Position numbers and translations under genes: made by a program. Below, one piece after another: positions 19,645-29,284 of a stretch of DNA of 64,000 nucleotides. The notes under the pieces were generated by a model, which worked only from the letters and a program-made list of their open reading frames with translations, was not told the origin of the DNA and searched no databases. The stretch is taken from the NCBI RefSeq assembly GCF_010669285.1, contig NZ_CP048711.1, positions 3,472,001-3,536,000 on the forward strand. The letters run 5' to 3'. The stretch is from Kineobactrum salinum. Lineage in GTDB: Bacteria > Pseudomonadota > Gammaproteobacteria > Pseudomonadales > Halieaceae. Positions within the stretch are counted from its first letter, which is position 1. Every line of letters starts with the position of its first letter.

Positions 19645-20171
19645 TGGAAGCCGGCCTCCAGTTGTGGCCAGCTGCCCTGCACCCGCAGCAGCCACTCGCA
19701 GGCTTCACGCACCGCGCCGGCGCCGCCCGCGGCGGCGCTGCACCAATGTGCCCGGGCGCGGACGACTGCCGCGGCATCGGCCACGGTCATGCCCAGGCCG
19801 GCTGCCTGTATCGCTGCCAGGTCCGGCAGGTCATCGCCCATATAGGCGCACTGCTGCAGCTCCAGCGCGCAGCGCTGGCACAGTTCGCGCAGGGCGGCCA
19901 GTTTGTCCTCGCGTCCCTGAATCACCTCGTCTATTCCCAGCTCTGTTGCGCGGCGGGTGACGACGCTGGACTGGCGGCCGGTAATGAGCGCGATGCCGAT
20001 GCCGGCCTGTTGCAATAGCTTGATCCCCAGCCCATCCTTGATGTTGAAGGCCTTGAGTTCGCTGCCGTCACTGCCGTAGATGACCCGGCCGTCGGTGAGT
20101 ACGCCGTCGACATCCAGTGCCAGCAGGCGGATGCCGCGGCCGCGCAGGATGACTGCCTCCGTGTCATTCAT
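19641..20171 (-). CDS. kdsC: 3-deoxy-D-manno-octulosonate 8-phosphate phosphatase
   Basis: KdsC removes phosphate from KDO-8-phosphate to give KDO for the LPS inner core. The 176-residue HAD-family protein has the nucleophile motif LALDVDGVLTDGRVIYG, LITGRQSSVVTRRATELG and the metal-binding CAYMGDDLPDLAAI. No cap domain is present, consistent with the tetrameric KdsC type. The ATG at 20171 adjoins the kdsD stop; a TTG nine bases earlier is possible. Confidence 0.97.
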   Translation of the reverse strand: MNDTEAVILRGRGIRLLALDVDGVLTDGRVIYGSDGSELKAFNIKDGLGIKLLQQAGIGIALITGRQSSVVTRRATELGIDEVIQGREDKLAALRELCQRCALELQQCAYMGDDLPDLAAIQAAGLGMTVADAAAVVRARAHWCSAAAGGAGAVREACEWLLRVQGSWPQLEAGFQ

Positions 20172-20172
20172 C

Positions 20173-21156
20173 TCAGGCAATTCCCGCGTGCAGCAAGCCC
20201 ATCAGGTGGATGACGCCGGCAATGCGCGCCTCGTCGTCCAGCACAACCAGCGCGCTGATCCGGTTTTCCTCCATTATCCGCAAGGCTTCAGCTGCCAGCA
20301 TGCCCGGCCGTACGGTCTTGGGATCGCGTGTCATCAGGCTTTCGATCGGGGTCTGCCTGAGGTCGACCGCTTCTTCATCCAGTGCCCGGCGCAGGTCGCC
20401 GTCGGTGAAAATACCCACCAGTTCATCGCCTTCGCCGACCACGGTGGTCATGCCCAGCCCCTTGTGGCTGATCTCCAGCAGTGCGCTGCCCAACGCTACT
20501 CCGCGGTGGACCCGGGGCACGTCGGCGCCGACTCGCATGACATCTTCCACCTTGAGCAGCAGCTTCTTGCCCAGGGTGCCGCCGGGGTGGGAAAAGGCGA
20601 AGTCCTCAGCGCTAAAGCCGCGCGCTTCCAGCAACGCGATCGCCAGCGCGTCGCCCATCACCAGCGCGGTGGTGGTGCTGGATGTGGGCGCCAGGTTCAG
20701 CGGGCAGGCTTCGGTGCTGACCCCGGTATCGAGATGGGCATCGGCGGCAGAGGCGAGAACGGAGGTGGAGTCTCCGGTCATGCTGATTAGCGGTACGCCG
20801 AGGCGTTTCAACAGCGGCAGCAGGGTAACCAGCTCCGGTGAGCGACCGCTGTTGGACAGTGCGACGACGGCGTCGTCGGCGGTGATCATGCCGATATCGC
20901 CGTGGCTGGCCTCGCCGGGGTGAACGAAGAATGAGGGTGTGCCGGTGCTGGCCAGCGTGGCGGCGATCTTGCCGGCGATGTGGCCGGATTTGCCGATGCC
21001 GGTGACAATCACCCGGCCGCGGGTGGCCAGCAGAATATCGCAGGCCTGGACGAAGCTGGCGGCAATGCGTCCCTCCAGTGCCGCCACCGCCTCGCATTCC
21101 ATGCGTATCGTGCGTTGTGCGGAGGCGATATAGCTGTGAGTCTGGGAGTCTGGCAT
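20173..21156 (-). CDS. kdsD: Arabinose-5-phosphate isomerase KdsD
   Basis: KdsD interconverts ribulose-5-phosphate and arabinose-5-phosphate, the first step of KDO synthesis. The 327-residue product has an N-terminal SIS domain (VIVTGIGKSGHIAGKIAATL; ALSNSGRSPELVTLLPLLKR) and two C-terminal CBS domains (IFTDGDLRRALDEEAVD; SALVVLDDEARIAGVIHLMG). Length equals that of E. coli KdsD. It lies between yrbG and kdsC, as in E. coli and pseudomonads. Confidence 0.97.
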   Translation of the reverse strand: MPDSQTHSYIASAQRTIRMECEAVAALEGRIAASFVQACDILLATRGRVIVTGIGKSGHIAGKIAATLASTGTPSFFVHPGEASHGDIGMITADDAVVALSNSGRSPELVTLLPLLKRLGVPLISMTGDSTSVLASAADAHLDTGVSTEACPLNLAPTSSTTTALVMGDALAIALLEARGFSAEDFAFSHPGGTLGKKLLLKVEDVMRVGADVPRVHRGVALGSALLEISHKGLGMTTVVGEGDELVGIFTDGDLRRALDEEAVDLRQTPIESLMTRDPKTVRPGMLAAEALRIMEENRISALVVLDDEARIAGVIHLMGLLHAGIA

Positions 21157-21162
21157 CGTGGC

Positions 21163-22140
21163 TCAGCGGGTTCGGTACAGCCAGTAATAATACAGGGCGT
21201 AGATAGAGAGTAACAGTATGCCCACCGAACGCCCCAGATAGGCGTGGCCTGCACCCCCCGCTTTGCGCCGGAGGCGACCGAACCACAGGGTGGCTGCGAG
21301 CAGCACCGTCAGTCCCGTCATTGTCAGGTAGTCCCGGTAGAGTATCAGCGGTTCCAGCGCCTGGGGTTCGATCAGCCCCGGGATGGCCATCACCGCCAGC
21401 AGATTGAACAGGTTGGAACCGATCACATTGCCGATGGCGATGTCAGTATGGCCGCGCAGTGCGCTGGCGATGGTTGCGGCCAGCTCCGGCAGACTGGTGC
21501 CGATCGCCACCACCGTCAGCCCGATCATCAACTGGGACACGCCCAACTGCAGGGCGATACCGGTGGCTCCCCACACCAGCAGCCGGGAGCTGATTATCAG
21601 CAGCACCAGGCCGGCAGCAAAGGTCAGCCAGGCGCGCAGGGGGCTCAGTACCGCCGCAGGGGTGGCCGTGGCTTCCTTCAGCAGGACGCTGTCTCTGCCC
21701 TCGTTGCGCACGATCAGGGACATGATGACGCACAGCACTACCACCATGGCGATGCCGTCCACCCGCGACAACACGCCGTCCAGCAACAGCAGGGCTGTGG
21801 CCATGGTCACCAGCAGCAGTGCCGGAATTTCCCTGCGCATGCAAGTGGGTTGAACTTTCATCGGGACGATGAGCACGGTCAGCCCGAGCACCAGCCCGAC
21901 ATTGGCGATATTGGAGCCGATGGCATTGCCGATGGCCAGTTCCCCGGCTTCGGTGAGCGCTGCAGTTATGGATACCAGGATTTCCGGTGCCGAGGTGCCG
22001 ATCGAGACAATGGTGATGCCGATGATGATGGGTGACAGCCCCAGGTTGGCCGCGATCGAGGCCGCTCCCGCGACGAACAGGTCGGCACTCCAGATCAGTA
22101 CGACGAAGCCGGCCAGGACGGCGATCGCGGCTAACAGCAT
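21163..22140 (-). CDS. yrbG: Calcium/sodium antiporter family protein YrbG
   Basis: The 325-residue polytopic inner-membrane protein belongs to the Na+/Ca2+ exchanger family. The two inverted alpha repeats are visible as IIIGITIVSIGTSAPEILVS and LMIGLTVVAIGTSLPELAAT, each followed by a GNxxGSNxxN motif (IGNAIGSNIANVGLVLG; IGNVIGSNLFNLLAVM). About ten helices are expected. I placed the start at the ATG at 22140; an open extension to 22209 looks like leader sequence. In E. coli the mla operon directly adjoins yrbG on the same strand, but here the next gene is a divergent lone mlaC. Confidence 0.94.
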   Translation of the reverse strand: MLLAAIAVLAGFVVLIWSADLFVAGAASIAANLGLSPIIIGITIVSIGTSAPEILVSITAALTEAGELAIGNAIGSNIANVGLVLGLTVLIVPMKVQPTCMRREIPALLLVTMATALLLLDGVLSRVDGIAMVVVLCVIMSLIVRNEGRDSVLLKEATATPAAVLSPLRAWLTFAAGLVLLIISSRLLVWGATGIALQLGVSQLMIGLTVVAIGTSLPELAATIASALRGHTDIAIGNVIGSNLFNLLAVMAIPGLIEPQALEPLILYRDYLTMTGLTVLLAATLWFGRLRRKAGGAGHAYLGRSVGILLLSIYALYYYWLYRTR

Positions 22141-22311
22141 AAAACCAAAATTCCTGTTAAAGTGCGTGAACGGTCGGGCATTGAACTGCAGCTGCGCTGG
22201 CGTTGTCAAAGCGGCAGTCCGCGGCGATCGGGGTGTCGGAAACAGCCGGACCAGAGTATACAGTGCCCGGCATCGCGCGATAGCACATTATTTCAGTTCA
22301 AGGATCATGAC

Positions 22312-22989
22312 ATGAAGCGATTTTTGCGGTTTGCCGCGACCCTGGCCCTGATGGCTGTGGCGCCGGTAATGATGGCTCAGGACAAGGACGAGCCGGCGGC
22401 GCAGCCCGACAGTGCCCACGAGGTGGTGCGGGCGGCCACCGAACAGGTAATGAGCACGGTCGAGGACGCGCAGGAATACGCCGGCGAGAACCCCGAGCGC
22501 TTTTATGACGAGCTGCAGGAGATACTCGACCCCGTGGTCGATTTCCGCGGCTTTGCCCGCGGCATCATGGGGCCCTATGCCAGCAGTGACAGATACCGCT
22601 CCCTGGATGCCGAGGGCCGGCAGCAGTTGCGCGAGCAGTTGGAGCGTTTTACCGGCGTGATACGGGTGGGTCTGGTACGTACCTACGGCAAGGGCCTGCT
22701 GGCCTTTGGTGGCTCGCGCATTGAGGTGCCGCCGCTGTCTGAAGAGGAGGCCGCGCGCTCGCGGGTATCGGTAAAACAGTTTATCCACAGTGATGAGTCC
22801 CAGCCCTACGTGCTGGTCTACCACATGGGCCGCGACCGCGACGGCGGCTGGAAGCTTCGCAACCTGGTCATAGAGGATGTCAACCTCGGCGAAATCTATC
22901 GCAGTCAGTTTGAGTCCGCTGCCCGCCAGTACGACGGCGATCTGGACAAGGTCATTGACAGCTGGTCCGCAGTGGAGATTGGCGACTGA
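22312..22989 (+). CDS. mlaC: MlaC-like periplasmic phospholipid-binding protein
   Basis: MlaC shuttles phospholipids between the outer-membrane MlaA complex and the inner-membrane MlaFEDB ABC transporter. The 225-residue product starts with a signal peptide (MKRFLRFAATLALMAVAPVM). It contains the family core FYDELQEILDPVVDFRGFAR, a YGKGLLAFGGSRIEV strand and a C-terminal YRSQFESAARQYDGDLDKVI. Neither mlaF, mlaE, mlaD nor mlaB lies beside it: 171 bp separate it from divergent yrbG, and ibaG follows after 99 bp. It may work with Mla genes located elsewhere, or the locus may have lost them. Confidence 0.9.
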   Translation: MKRFLRFAATLALMAVAPVMMAQDKDEPAAQPDSAHEVVRAATEQVMSTVEDAQEYAGENPERFYDELQEILDPVVDFRGFARGIMGPYASSDRYRSLDAEGRQQLREQLERFTGVIRVGLVRTYGKGLLAFGGSRIEVPPLSEEEAARSRVSVKQFIHSDESQPYVLVYHMGRDRDGGWKLRNLVIEDVNLGEIYRSQFESAARQYDGDLDKVIDSWSAVEIGD

Positions 22990-23088
22990 AAACCGGATCG
23001 GCAGCGGCCAGCCTCGCCATGGCGGCGGAATTCTCCTAGAATGCCGGGTTTTTGATTCTCCGGGATCACGGCAAAAGGAGCGAGGCAG

Positions 23089-24616
<1,528 letters not shown>

Positions 24617-24620
24617 ACCC

Positions 24621-25256
24621 ATGTCCAGACCATTGACCATCGCCCTGACCAAGGGCCGCATTCTGAAGGAAACCCTGCCATTGCTGGCGCGCGCCGGCGT
24701 GGAACCGCTGGAAGACATTGACAGCAGCCGCAAGCTGGTTTTTGCCACCAATTACGCCGGTTTGCAGCTGGTCGTGATCCGCGGTACCGATGTGCCCACC
24801 TACGTGCGTCACGGCGCGGCCGAGCTTGGCGTCGTGGGCAAGGACATCCTGCTGGAGCACGGTGCCGAGGGCCTGTACGAACCACTGGACCTGGGCATTG
24901 CCCGCTGCCGCCTGATGACCGCCGGTCCGGTGGGCTGGCAGGGCAGTGGTGCACGGGTGCGGGTGGCCACCAAGTTTGCCAATATCGCACGGCGTCACTT
25001 TGCCACCCGGGGCGTGCATGCGGATGTGATCAAGCTGTACGGCGCAATGGAGCTGGCACCCCTGATGAACCTGGCGGATTTGATCGTCGATATTGTCGAT
25101 ACTGGCAATACGCTGCGCGCCAATGGCATGGAGCCGCTGGACGAGATCGCCTGTATCAGCTCGCGGCTGGTGGTCAACAAGGCGGCCATGCGTTCTCACC
25201 ACAGCCGCATCCAGCCGTTGATCGAGCGCCTGTCCGCTGTGGTGGCGGAGTCCTGA
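24621..25256 (+). CDS. hisG: ATP phosphoribosyltransferase, short form
   Basis: HisG catalyses the first step of histidine synthesis. At 211 residues, this is the short form, which lacks the C-terminal regulatory domain and needs the HisS-like partner HisZ. No hisZ lies in this window. Visible motifs are [34 protein letters not shown] and the PRPP-binding [17 protein letters not shown]. It follows murA by four bases and precedes hisD, the pseudomonad murA-hisG-hisD order. Confidence 0.97.
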   Translation: MSRPLTIALTKGRILKETLPLLARAGVEPLEDIDSSRKLVFATNYAGLQLVVIRGTDVPTYVRHGAAELGVVGKDILLEHGAEGLYEPLDLGIARCRLMTAGPVGWQGSGARVRVATKFANIARRHFATRGVHADVIKLYGAMELAPLMNLADLIVDIVDTGNTLRANGMEPLDEIACISSRLVVNKAAMRSHHSRIQPLIERLSAVVAES

Positions 25257-25257
25257 G

Positions 25258-26561
25258 ATGATGCAGCGCCTGGATACCCGCGATGCTGATTTTGACACCC
25301 GGCTGGCGGAGCTTACCGAGTGGGAGGAATCACTGGACCTGACGGTGAACACGGCGGTGGCCGAGATCATTGCCGCTGTGCGCAGCCGTGGCGATGCCGC
25401 AGTGCTGGAATACACAGCCCGTTTTGACCGGCAGGAGGCGGCCAGCGTCGCCGACCTGGAGGTGTCCGCGGCCCGCCTGCAGGCAGCACTGCAGCGGATA
25501 GGTCCGGAGCCGCGGGCGGCACTGGAACAGGCGGCGGAGCGGGTGCGCGCCTATCATGAGCACCAGCGCCAGCACAGTTGGCAATACCGTGACGCCGAGG
25601 GCAACCTGCTGGGCCAGCAGGTCACGCCGTTGGACCGGGTCGGCATCTACGTGCCCGGCGGCAAGGCCAGCTACCCGTCCTCGGTGTTGATGAACGCGCT
25701 GCCGGCCAGAGTGGCCGGGTGGGCGAGGTCATCATGGTGGTGCCGGCACCTGGCGGCGAACTCAGTGACATGGTGCTGGCGGCTGCCGCCATCGCCGGGG
25801 TCGACCGTGTGTTCACCCTGGGCGGTGCCCAGGCCGTGGCGGCCCTGGCCTTCGGTACCGAAACCGTACCGGCGGTGGACAAGATTGTGGGCCCCGGCAA
25901 TATCTATGTCGCTGCCGCCAAGCGGCAGGTATTCGGCCGTGTCGGCATAGACATGATTGCCGGACCCTCCGAGATCCTGATCATCTGCGATGGTTCCACC
26001 GATCCAGACTGGATAGCGATGGACCTGTTTTCCCAGGCCGAGCACGACGAGAACGCCCAGGCCATCCTGCTGTCGCCGGATGCTGCCTTTCTGGACCGGG
26101 TGGCGGCCAGCGTCACTCGTCTGCTGCCCGAGATGGAGCGGGCGGACATCATTCGTGCCTCGCTGGAGGCCCGCGGCGCACTGGTACTGACACGCGACCT
26201 GTCCGAGGCGGCAGCAGTCAGCAACCGGCTGGCACCGGAGCACCTGGAGCTGTCAGTGGCCGAGCCGGAGGCGCTGCTGCCGCAGGTACGCCACGCGGGC
26301 GCCATCTTCATGGGGCGCTTCACCTCCGAGAGCCTGGGGGACTACTGTGCTGGCCCCAGCCACGTCCTGCCCACCTCCCGCAGCGCACGATTCTTCTCGC
26401 CGCTGGGGGTATACGACTTCCAGAAACGCAGTTCGGTGATAATGTGCAGTGAGCAGGGCGTCCAGTCGCTGGGCCGCATCGCCTCGGTGCTGGCCCGCGA
26501 GGAGCAGTTTACCGCCCATGCCCGCAGCGCCGAGCTGCGGCTGACAAAACACGAGTCCTGA
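25258..26561 (+). CDS. hisD: Histidinol dehydrogenase, one apparent frameshift
   Basis: HisD oxidises histidinol to histidine in two NAD-linked steps. The N-terminal part is read in one frame to NALPARVAG, and the rest continues in another from [21 protein letters not shown] fourth G in the G3 run at 25717-25719 restores [12 protein letters not shown] and a 434-residue protein. Motifs include [28 protein letters not shown], the Zn/substrate HDENAQ and FLGRF-like [19 protein letters not shown]. The hisC gene that follows hisD in pseudomonads is absent; a palindromic repeat lies there instead. Confidence 0.95.
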
Positions 26562-26568
26562 TCCGAAA

Positions 26569-26782
26569 GGCACTTACTTAAAGTCCGGTTCGGTGTGAGG
26601 GTGCTACTTCCGGAGAGCACTTTCGAGACCGTTTGCCGCATGGATGCCCAAAGCACTCGCTGCGCTCGCGGGGCAGGCTCTGCGGCAACCGAGCCCCCAT
26701 GGAAGGGTTTACGGCGTGTCTCGAAAGTGCTCTCCGGAAGTAGTGACCGGATTATAGGCACCCAATAGCTAAAGTAAGTGCT
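26569..26782 (-). repeat. Palindromic repeat element, copy 1
   Basis: This 214-bp intergenic element has imperfect terminal inverted repeats (GGCACTTACTT at the left end, AAGTAAGTGCT at the right). Inside is a perfect 26-bp inverted repeat, 26604-26629 against 26718-26743. The loop holds a shorter hairpin (TTGCCGCA with TGCGGCAA) and a constant module that reads CGAGCCCCCATGGA then GGGTTTACGGCGTGTCT. Read on the minus strand it aligns end to end with copy 2. It carries no credible gene. Its position just after hisD would also let it act as a transcription end or mRNA-stabilising stem. Confidence 0.85.
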
Positions 26783-26814
26783 ATTGAGCCCTGATCCCAC
26801 CGCCTCTCCGAGAG

Positions 26815-27927
26815 CTAGATCGTGGGAGATTGCCGCAACGTGCCGACAATGGCGGTGAGGTCCACCGACTGCTGGCCCCGCTGCACGGTAATGTCGATAT
26901 TGTCACCCGGACGCAACTGCGCAATGCGGTGCATGGTGATGCGTCCATCCTCGACCGGCTCGCCATTGATGTGGGTGATGATGTCCCGTACCTGGATACC
27001 GGCCCGCTGCGCCGGGCTGTCCTCCGCCACCGAGGTCACTTCCAGCAAGTGAGCCGCCGGCAGTTCATTGTCGACCCGGCGGACCGGCCCCACACTGACC
27101 CCCAGCCAGCCGCGAATGACCTCGCCGTAGCGAATCAGGTCGTCCATCACGAACAGCGCCAGATTGGCCGGAATCGCCAGGCTGATGCCGATCCCGGTGG
27201 CGCTGCCGCGGCTCTGGTCGCCGCTGGTGTAGATCAGGGTGTTGATGCCCAGCAGCTGCCCCCGGGTGTTGATCAGCGCGCCGCCGGAGTTGCCCAGGTG
27301 AATGATCGCATCGGTCTGGATATAGTCTTCGTAGGTGGAGAGTTGCAGACCATAGCGCCCCAGCGCGGACACGATCCCCTGGGTGACCGAGTGGCCGAAA
27401 CCCAGCGGGTTGCCGATCGCCAGCACCACATCGCCGACCCGCGCGGTATCGGAATCGGCCAGCGCCACCGGCTGCAGTCCGGGCAGGTCCACCTTCAGCA
27501 CCGCCAGGTCAGTGGCCGGATCGGTGCCGATCACCACTGCGCTGGCCGAGCGGCCATCGTGCAGCAGTACCTGGATGGCATCCGCCTCGTGGATGACATG
27601 GTTGTTGGTAAGTATGTGCCCCTCCGGGGTCATGATCACGCCCGAGCCCAGCGAGCGCTCGATGCGCTGGCGCTGTACCGGCGGCGTCTCGAACCGGCGA
27701 TAGAACTGGTCCTCGCGGAAGAAATTGCGCCGCGTCGGAAGCAATTTGGCCGTATAGATGTTTACCACTGCCGGTGTCGCACTGCGCACGGCATTGGCGT
27801 AGCTGGCGGTTTCCGGCACATCGCCGCCACGGTCCGGGGGCGGCAGTACCCAGCGATCCAGGATCAGCAGGGCCGCCAGCAGGCCGGCAATGGCAGGCCA
27901 GGTGATGAAGCGCAGGCTTTGTTTCAT
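26815..27927 (-). CDS. algW: Membrane-anchored trypsin-like protease, AlgW/DegS type
   Basis: AlgW/DegS is the periplasmic site-1 protease that senses misfolded outer-membrane proteins and cleaves the anti-sigma factor of the envelope-stress sigma factor. The 370-residue product has an N-terminal anchor (WPAIAGLLAALLILDRWVL) and the triad His in LTNNHVIHEAD, Asp in PATDLAVLKVDLPG and Ser in IHLGNSGGALINTRG. One C-terminal PDZ domain follows (EDSPAQRAGIQVRDIITHIN). A single PDZ domain and an uncleaved anchor favour AlgW/DegS over DegP. The location near hisD and a NIF3 gene matches pseudomonad algW. Confidence 0.93.
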   Translation of the reverse strand: MKQSLRFITWPAIAGLLAALLILDRWVLPPPDRGGDVPETASYANAVRSATPAVVNIYTAKLLPTRRNFFREDQFYRRFETPPVQRQRIERSLGSGVIMTPEGHILTNNHVIHEADAIQVLLHDGRSASAVVIGTDPATDLAVLKVDLPGLQPVALADSDTARVGDVVLAIGNPLGFGHSVTQGIVSALGRYGLQLSTYEDYIQTDAIIHLGNSGGALINTRGQLLGINTLIYTSGDQSRGSATGIGISLAIPANLALFVMDDLIRYGEVIRGWLGVSVGPVRRVDNELPAAHLLEVTSVAEDSPAQRAGIQVRDIITHINGEPVEDGRITMHRIAQLRPGDNIDITVQRGQQSVDLTAIVGTLRQSPTI

Positions 27928-28025
27928 AATGTGAAGTCGTGTCAGTTCGCGGCTCCATTGTATATGATGGACGCCGCGGCAACAGCCGCAACTGTGGTTT
28001 TCACCAGATTTCGGGGACATCCGCC

Positions 28026-28787
28026 ATGCCGGTCGCACGCGACAGTCTGCTGCACTATCTCGATGAAACCCTGCAGACGCAGATATTCCAGGATTACTGT
28101 CCCAACGGACTTCAGGTCGAGGGCCGCGACCGGATCTCGCGGCTGGTCACCGGGGTGACGGCCTGCCAGGCGCTGCTGGACGCCGCGGTGGACTGGCAGG
28201 CCGATGCCGTGCTGGTGCACCACGGCTACTTCTGGCGCGGCGAGCCGGCCCCGCTGGTGGGGCTCAAGCGGCGCCGGCTGGCGACCCTGCTGCGGCACGA
28301 CATCAACCTGCTGGCCTATCACCTGCCGCTGGATGCCCATCCCGAGTACGGCAACAATGCCTGCCTGGGACGCTTGCTGGGAATCGAGCAGCAGTTGCCG
28401 CTGCATCCCTCCCGCGCCGACAATGTGGGCAACATCGGCAGCCTGGCACAGCCGTTGCCGGCGGCGGAGCTGGTCGCGCGCCTGGCACAGCTGACCGGCC
28501 GCGCGCCGCTCCACATCGGTGACGGCGCGCAGCCGGTGCAGCGCATAGCCTGGTGCACCGGCGCGGCCCAATCAATGATCGAGGCTGCGGTCGCGGCCGG
28601 GGCCGACCTCTATCTCACCGGGGAGGTCTCGGAGCCCACCGTGCATGTGGCGCGGGAAAGTGGCATCCACTTCGTCGCCGCCGGCCACCACGCGACCGAA
28701 CGCTACGGCGTCCAGGCCCTGGGCCAGCACCTGGCCGACCGCTACGCCCTGGAACACCGCTTTATCGATATCGACAATCCGGTTTAG
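28026..28787 (+). CDS. NIF3-like dinuclear metal center protein
   Basis: This 253-residue cytosolic protein of the NIF3/YbgI (DUF34) family has histidines that bind a two-metal centre, seen in DAVLVHHGYFWRG, LLAYHLPLDAHPEYGNN and FVAAGHHATERYGVQALG. The molecular role is unsettled: metal-dependent hydrolase or metal-insertion roles are suggested for relatives, with GTP cyclohydrolase 1 type 2 a common but weak label. It is divergent from algW with a 98-bp shared promoter region, as in pseudomonads. The repeat copy 2 starts 10 bp after its stop. Confidence 0.93.
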   Translation: MPVARDSLLHYLDETLQTQIFQDYCPNGLQVEGRDRISRLVTGVTACQALLDAAVDWQADAVLVHHGYFWRGEPAPLVGLKRRRLATLLRHDINLLAYHLPLDAHPEYGNNACLGRLLGIEQQLPLHPSRADNVGNIGSLAQPLPAAELVARLAQLTGRAPLHIGDGAQPVQRIAWCTGAAQSMIEAAVAAGADLYLTGEVSEPTVHVARESGIHFVAAGHHATERYGVQALGQHLADRYALEHRFIDIDNPV

Positions 28788-28796
28788 TGTTCGGAT

Positions 28797-28973
28797 GGTG
28801 CTTACTTTGGCGATTGGATGCCTTTAATCCGGTCACTACTGCCGGAGAGTGCTTTCGAGACACGCCGTGAATCCATCCATGGAGGCTCGGATGCGACATC
28901 CCTGTCGCATACGGTCGCGAAAGCACTCTCCGGCAGTAGCGCCCTCACACCGAGCCAGGCCCAGGTAAGTGCC
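28797..28973 (+). repeat. Palindromic repeat element, copy 2 (inverted to copy 1)
   Basis: This 177-bp element is in opposite orientation to copy 1, and the two bracket the algW-NIF3 pair. It keeps the outer ends (GCTTACTTT and GGTAAGTGCC) and the flank TTAATCCGGTCACTACT. A perfect 22-bp inverted repeat pairs 28836-28857 with 28918-28939. The module ACACGCCGTGAATCCATCC and a variable apical hairpin (ATGCGACA with TGTCGCAT) are also present. Where the stems differ from copy 1, both arms have changed so that pairing is kept. Confidence 0.85.
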
Positions 28974-29024
28974 ATTCTAGATTGCTGTTCCATAAGGTTG
29001 GCTACCAAGGTAGAGACATCGGCG

Positions 29025-29114
29025 GGGGTGCGGTGTTCAAGACCGTTTGCAGCATGGATGCTGCAACCGAGCCCCCATGGACGGGTTCACGGCGTGTCTT
29101 GAACACCGCACCCC
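29025..29114 (-). repeat. Palindromic repeat element, copy 3
   Basis: A perfect 19-bp inverted repeat pairs 29025-29043 with 29096-29114. Its sequence differs from the stems of copies 1 and 2 (GGGGTGCGGTGTTCAAGAC). The loop has an apical hairpin TTGCAGC/GCTGCAA and the same constant module as copy 1 (CGAGCCCCCATGGACGGGTT then CACGGCGTGTCT). The terminal CACTTACTT ends seen in copies 1 and 2 are not visible, so this is a different or truncated subtype. Confidence 0.75.
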
Positions 29115-29240
29115 GGGCGATGGCTCGGCGGGCGAAGCGCCTGTCTCCCGCTCTGCGCCCCGGCACCGCCTGCCCCATGAGCGCAGCAAGTGTTTTGGGT
29201 ACGGCGTGTCTTGAACACTGCACCCCGGGTGATGGCTCGG
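29089..29240. repeat. 40-bp direct repeat pair
   Basis: The stretch 29089-29128 is repeated at 29201-29240 with only two mismatches in 40 bases. Each starts ACGGCGTGTCTTGAACAC and ends GATGGCTCGG. The first unit is the 3' arm of repeat copy 3 and its flank. The second unit has lost its 5' arm, so it looks like a decayed tandem copy of the element. Confidence 0.75.
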
Positions 29241-29284
29241 AGGTCGTAGTGCCTGCCTCGCAGCAATGAACCGTCCAGCGTTCG

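Larger units (their letters stand above)
28974..29284. other. Non-coding stretch between repeat copy 2 and zapG
   Basis: These 311 bp contain no credible gene. They hold copy 3 of the palindromic repeat (about 29023-29128) and a second, partial copy of its 3' part at 29201-29240. Open frames here only translate the repeat. Between the two is a GC-rich spacer with inverted motifs but no recognisable coding signal. Confidence 0.7.

Noticed and set aside
26342-26800. Small open frames across repeat copy 1 that resemble frames in copies 2 and 3
   Set aside because: Their likeness (for example RSLLPES.FETRR) reflects the shared DNA repeat. They lie across stems, start in repeats or in hisD, and have no ribosome sites.
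26761-28800. An insertion sequence or transposon carrying algW and the NIF3 gene as cargo
   Set aside because: Both genes are normal residents near hisD in pseudomonads and no transposase is present, so the flanking repeats more probably inserted independently.
26569-29240. Repeats as a CRISPR array
   Set aside because: Only three copies exist, they are far apart, in mixed orientation and 90-214 bp long, with no regular spacers or cas genes.
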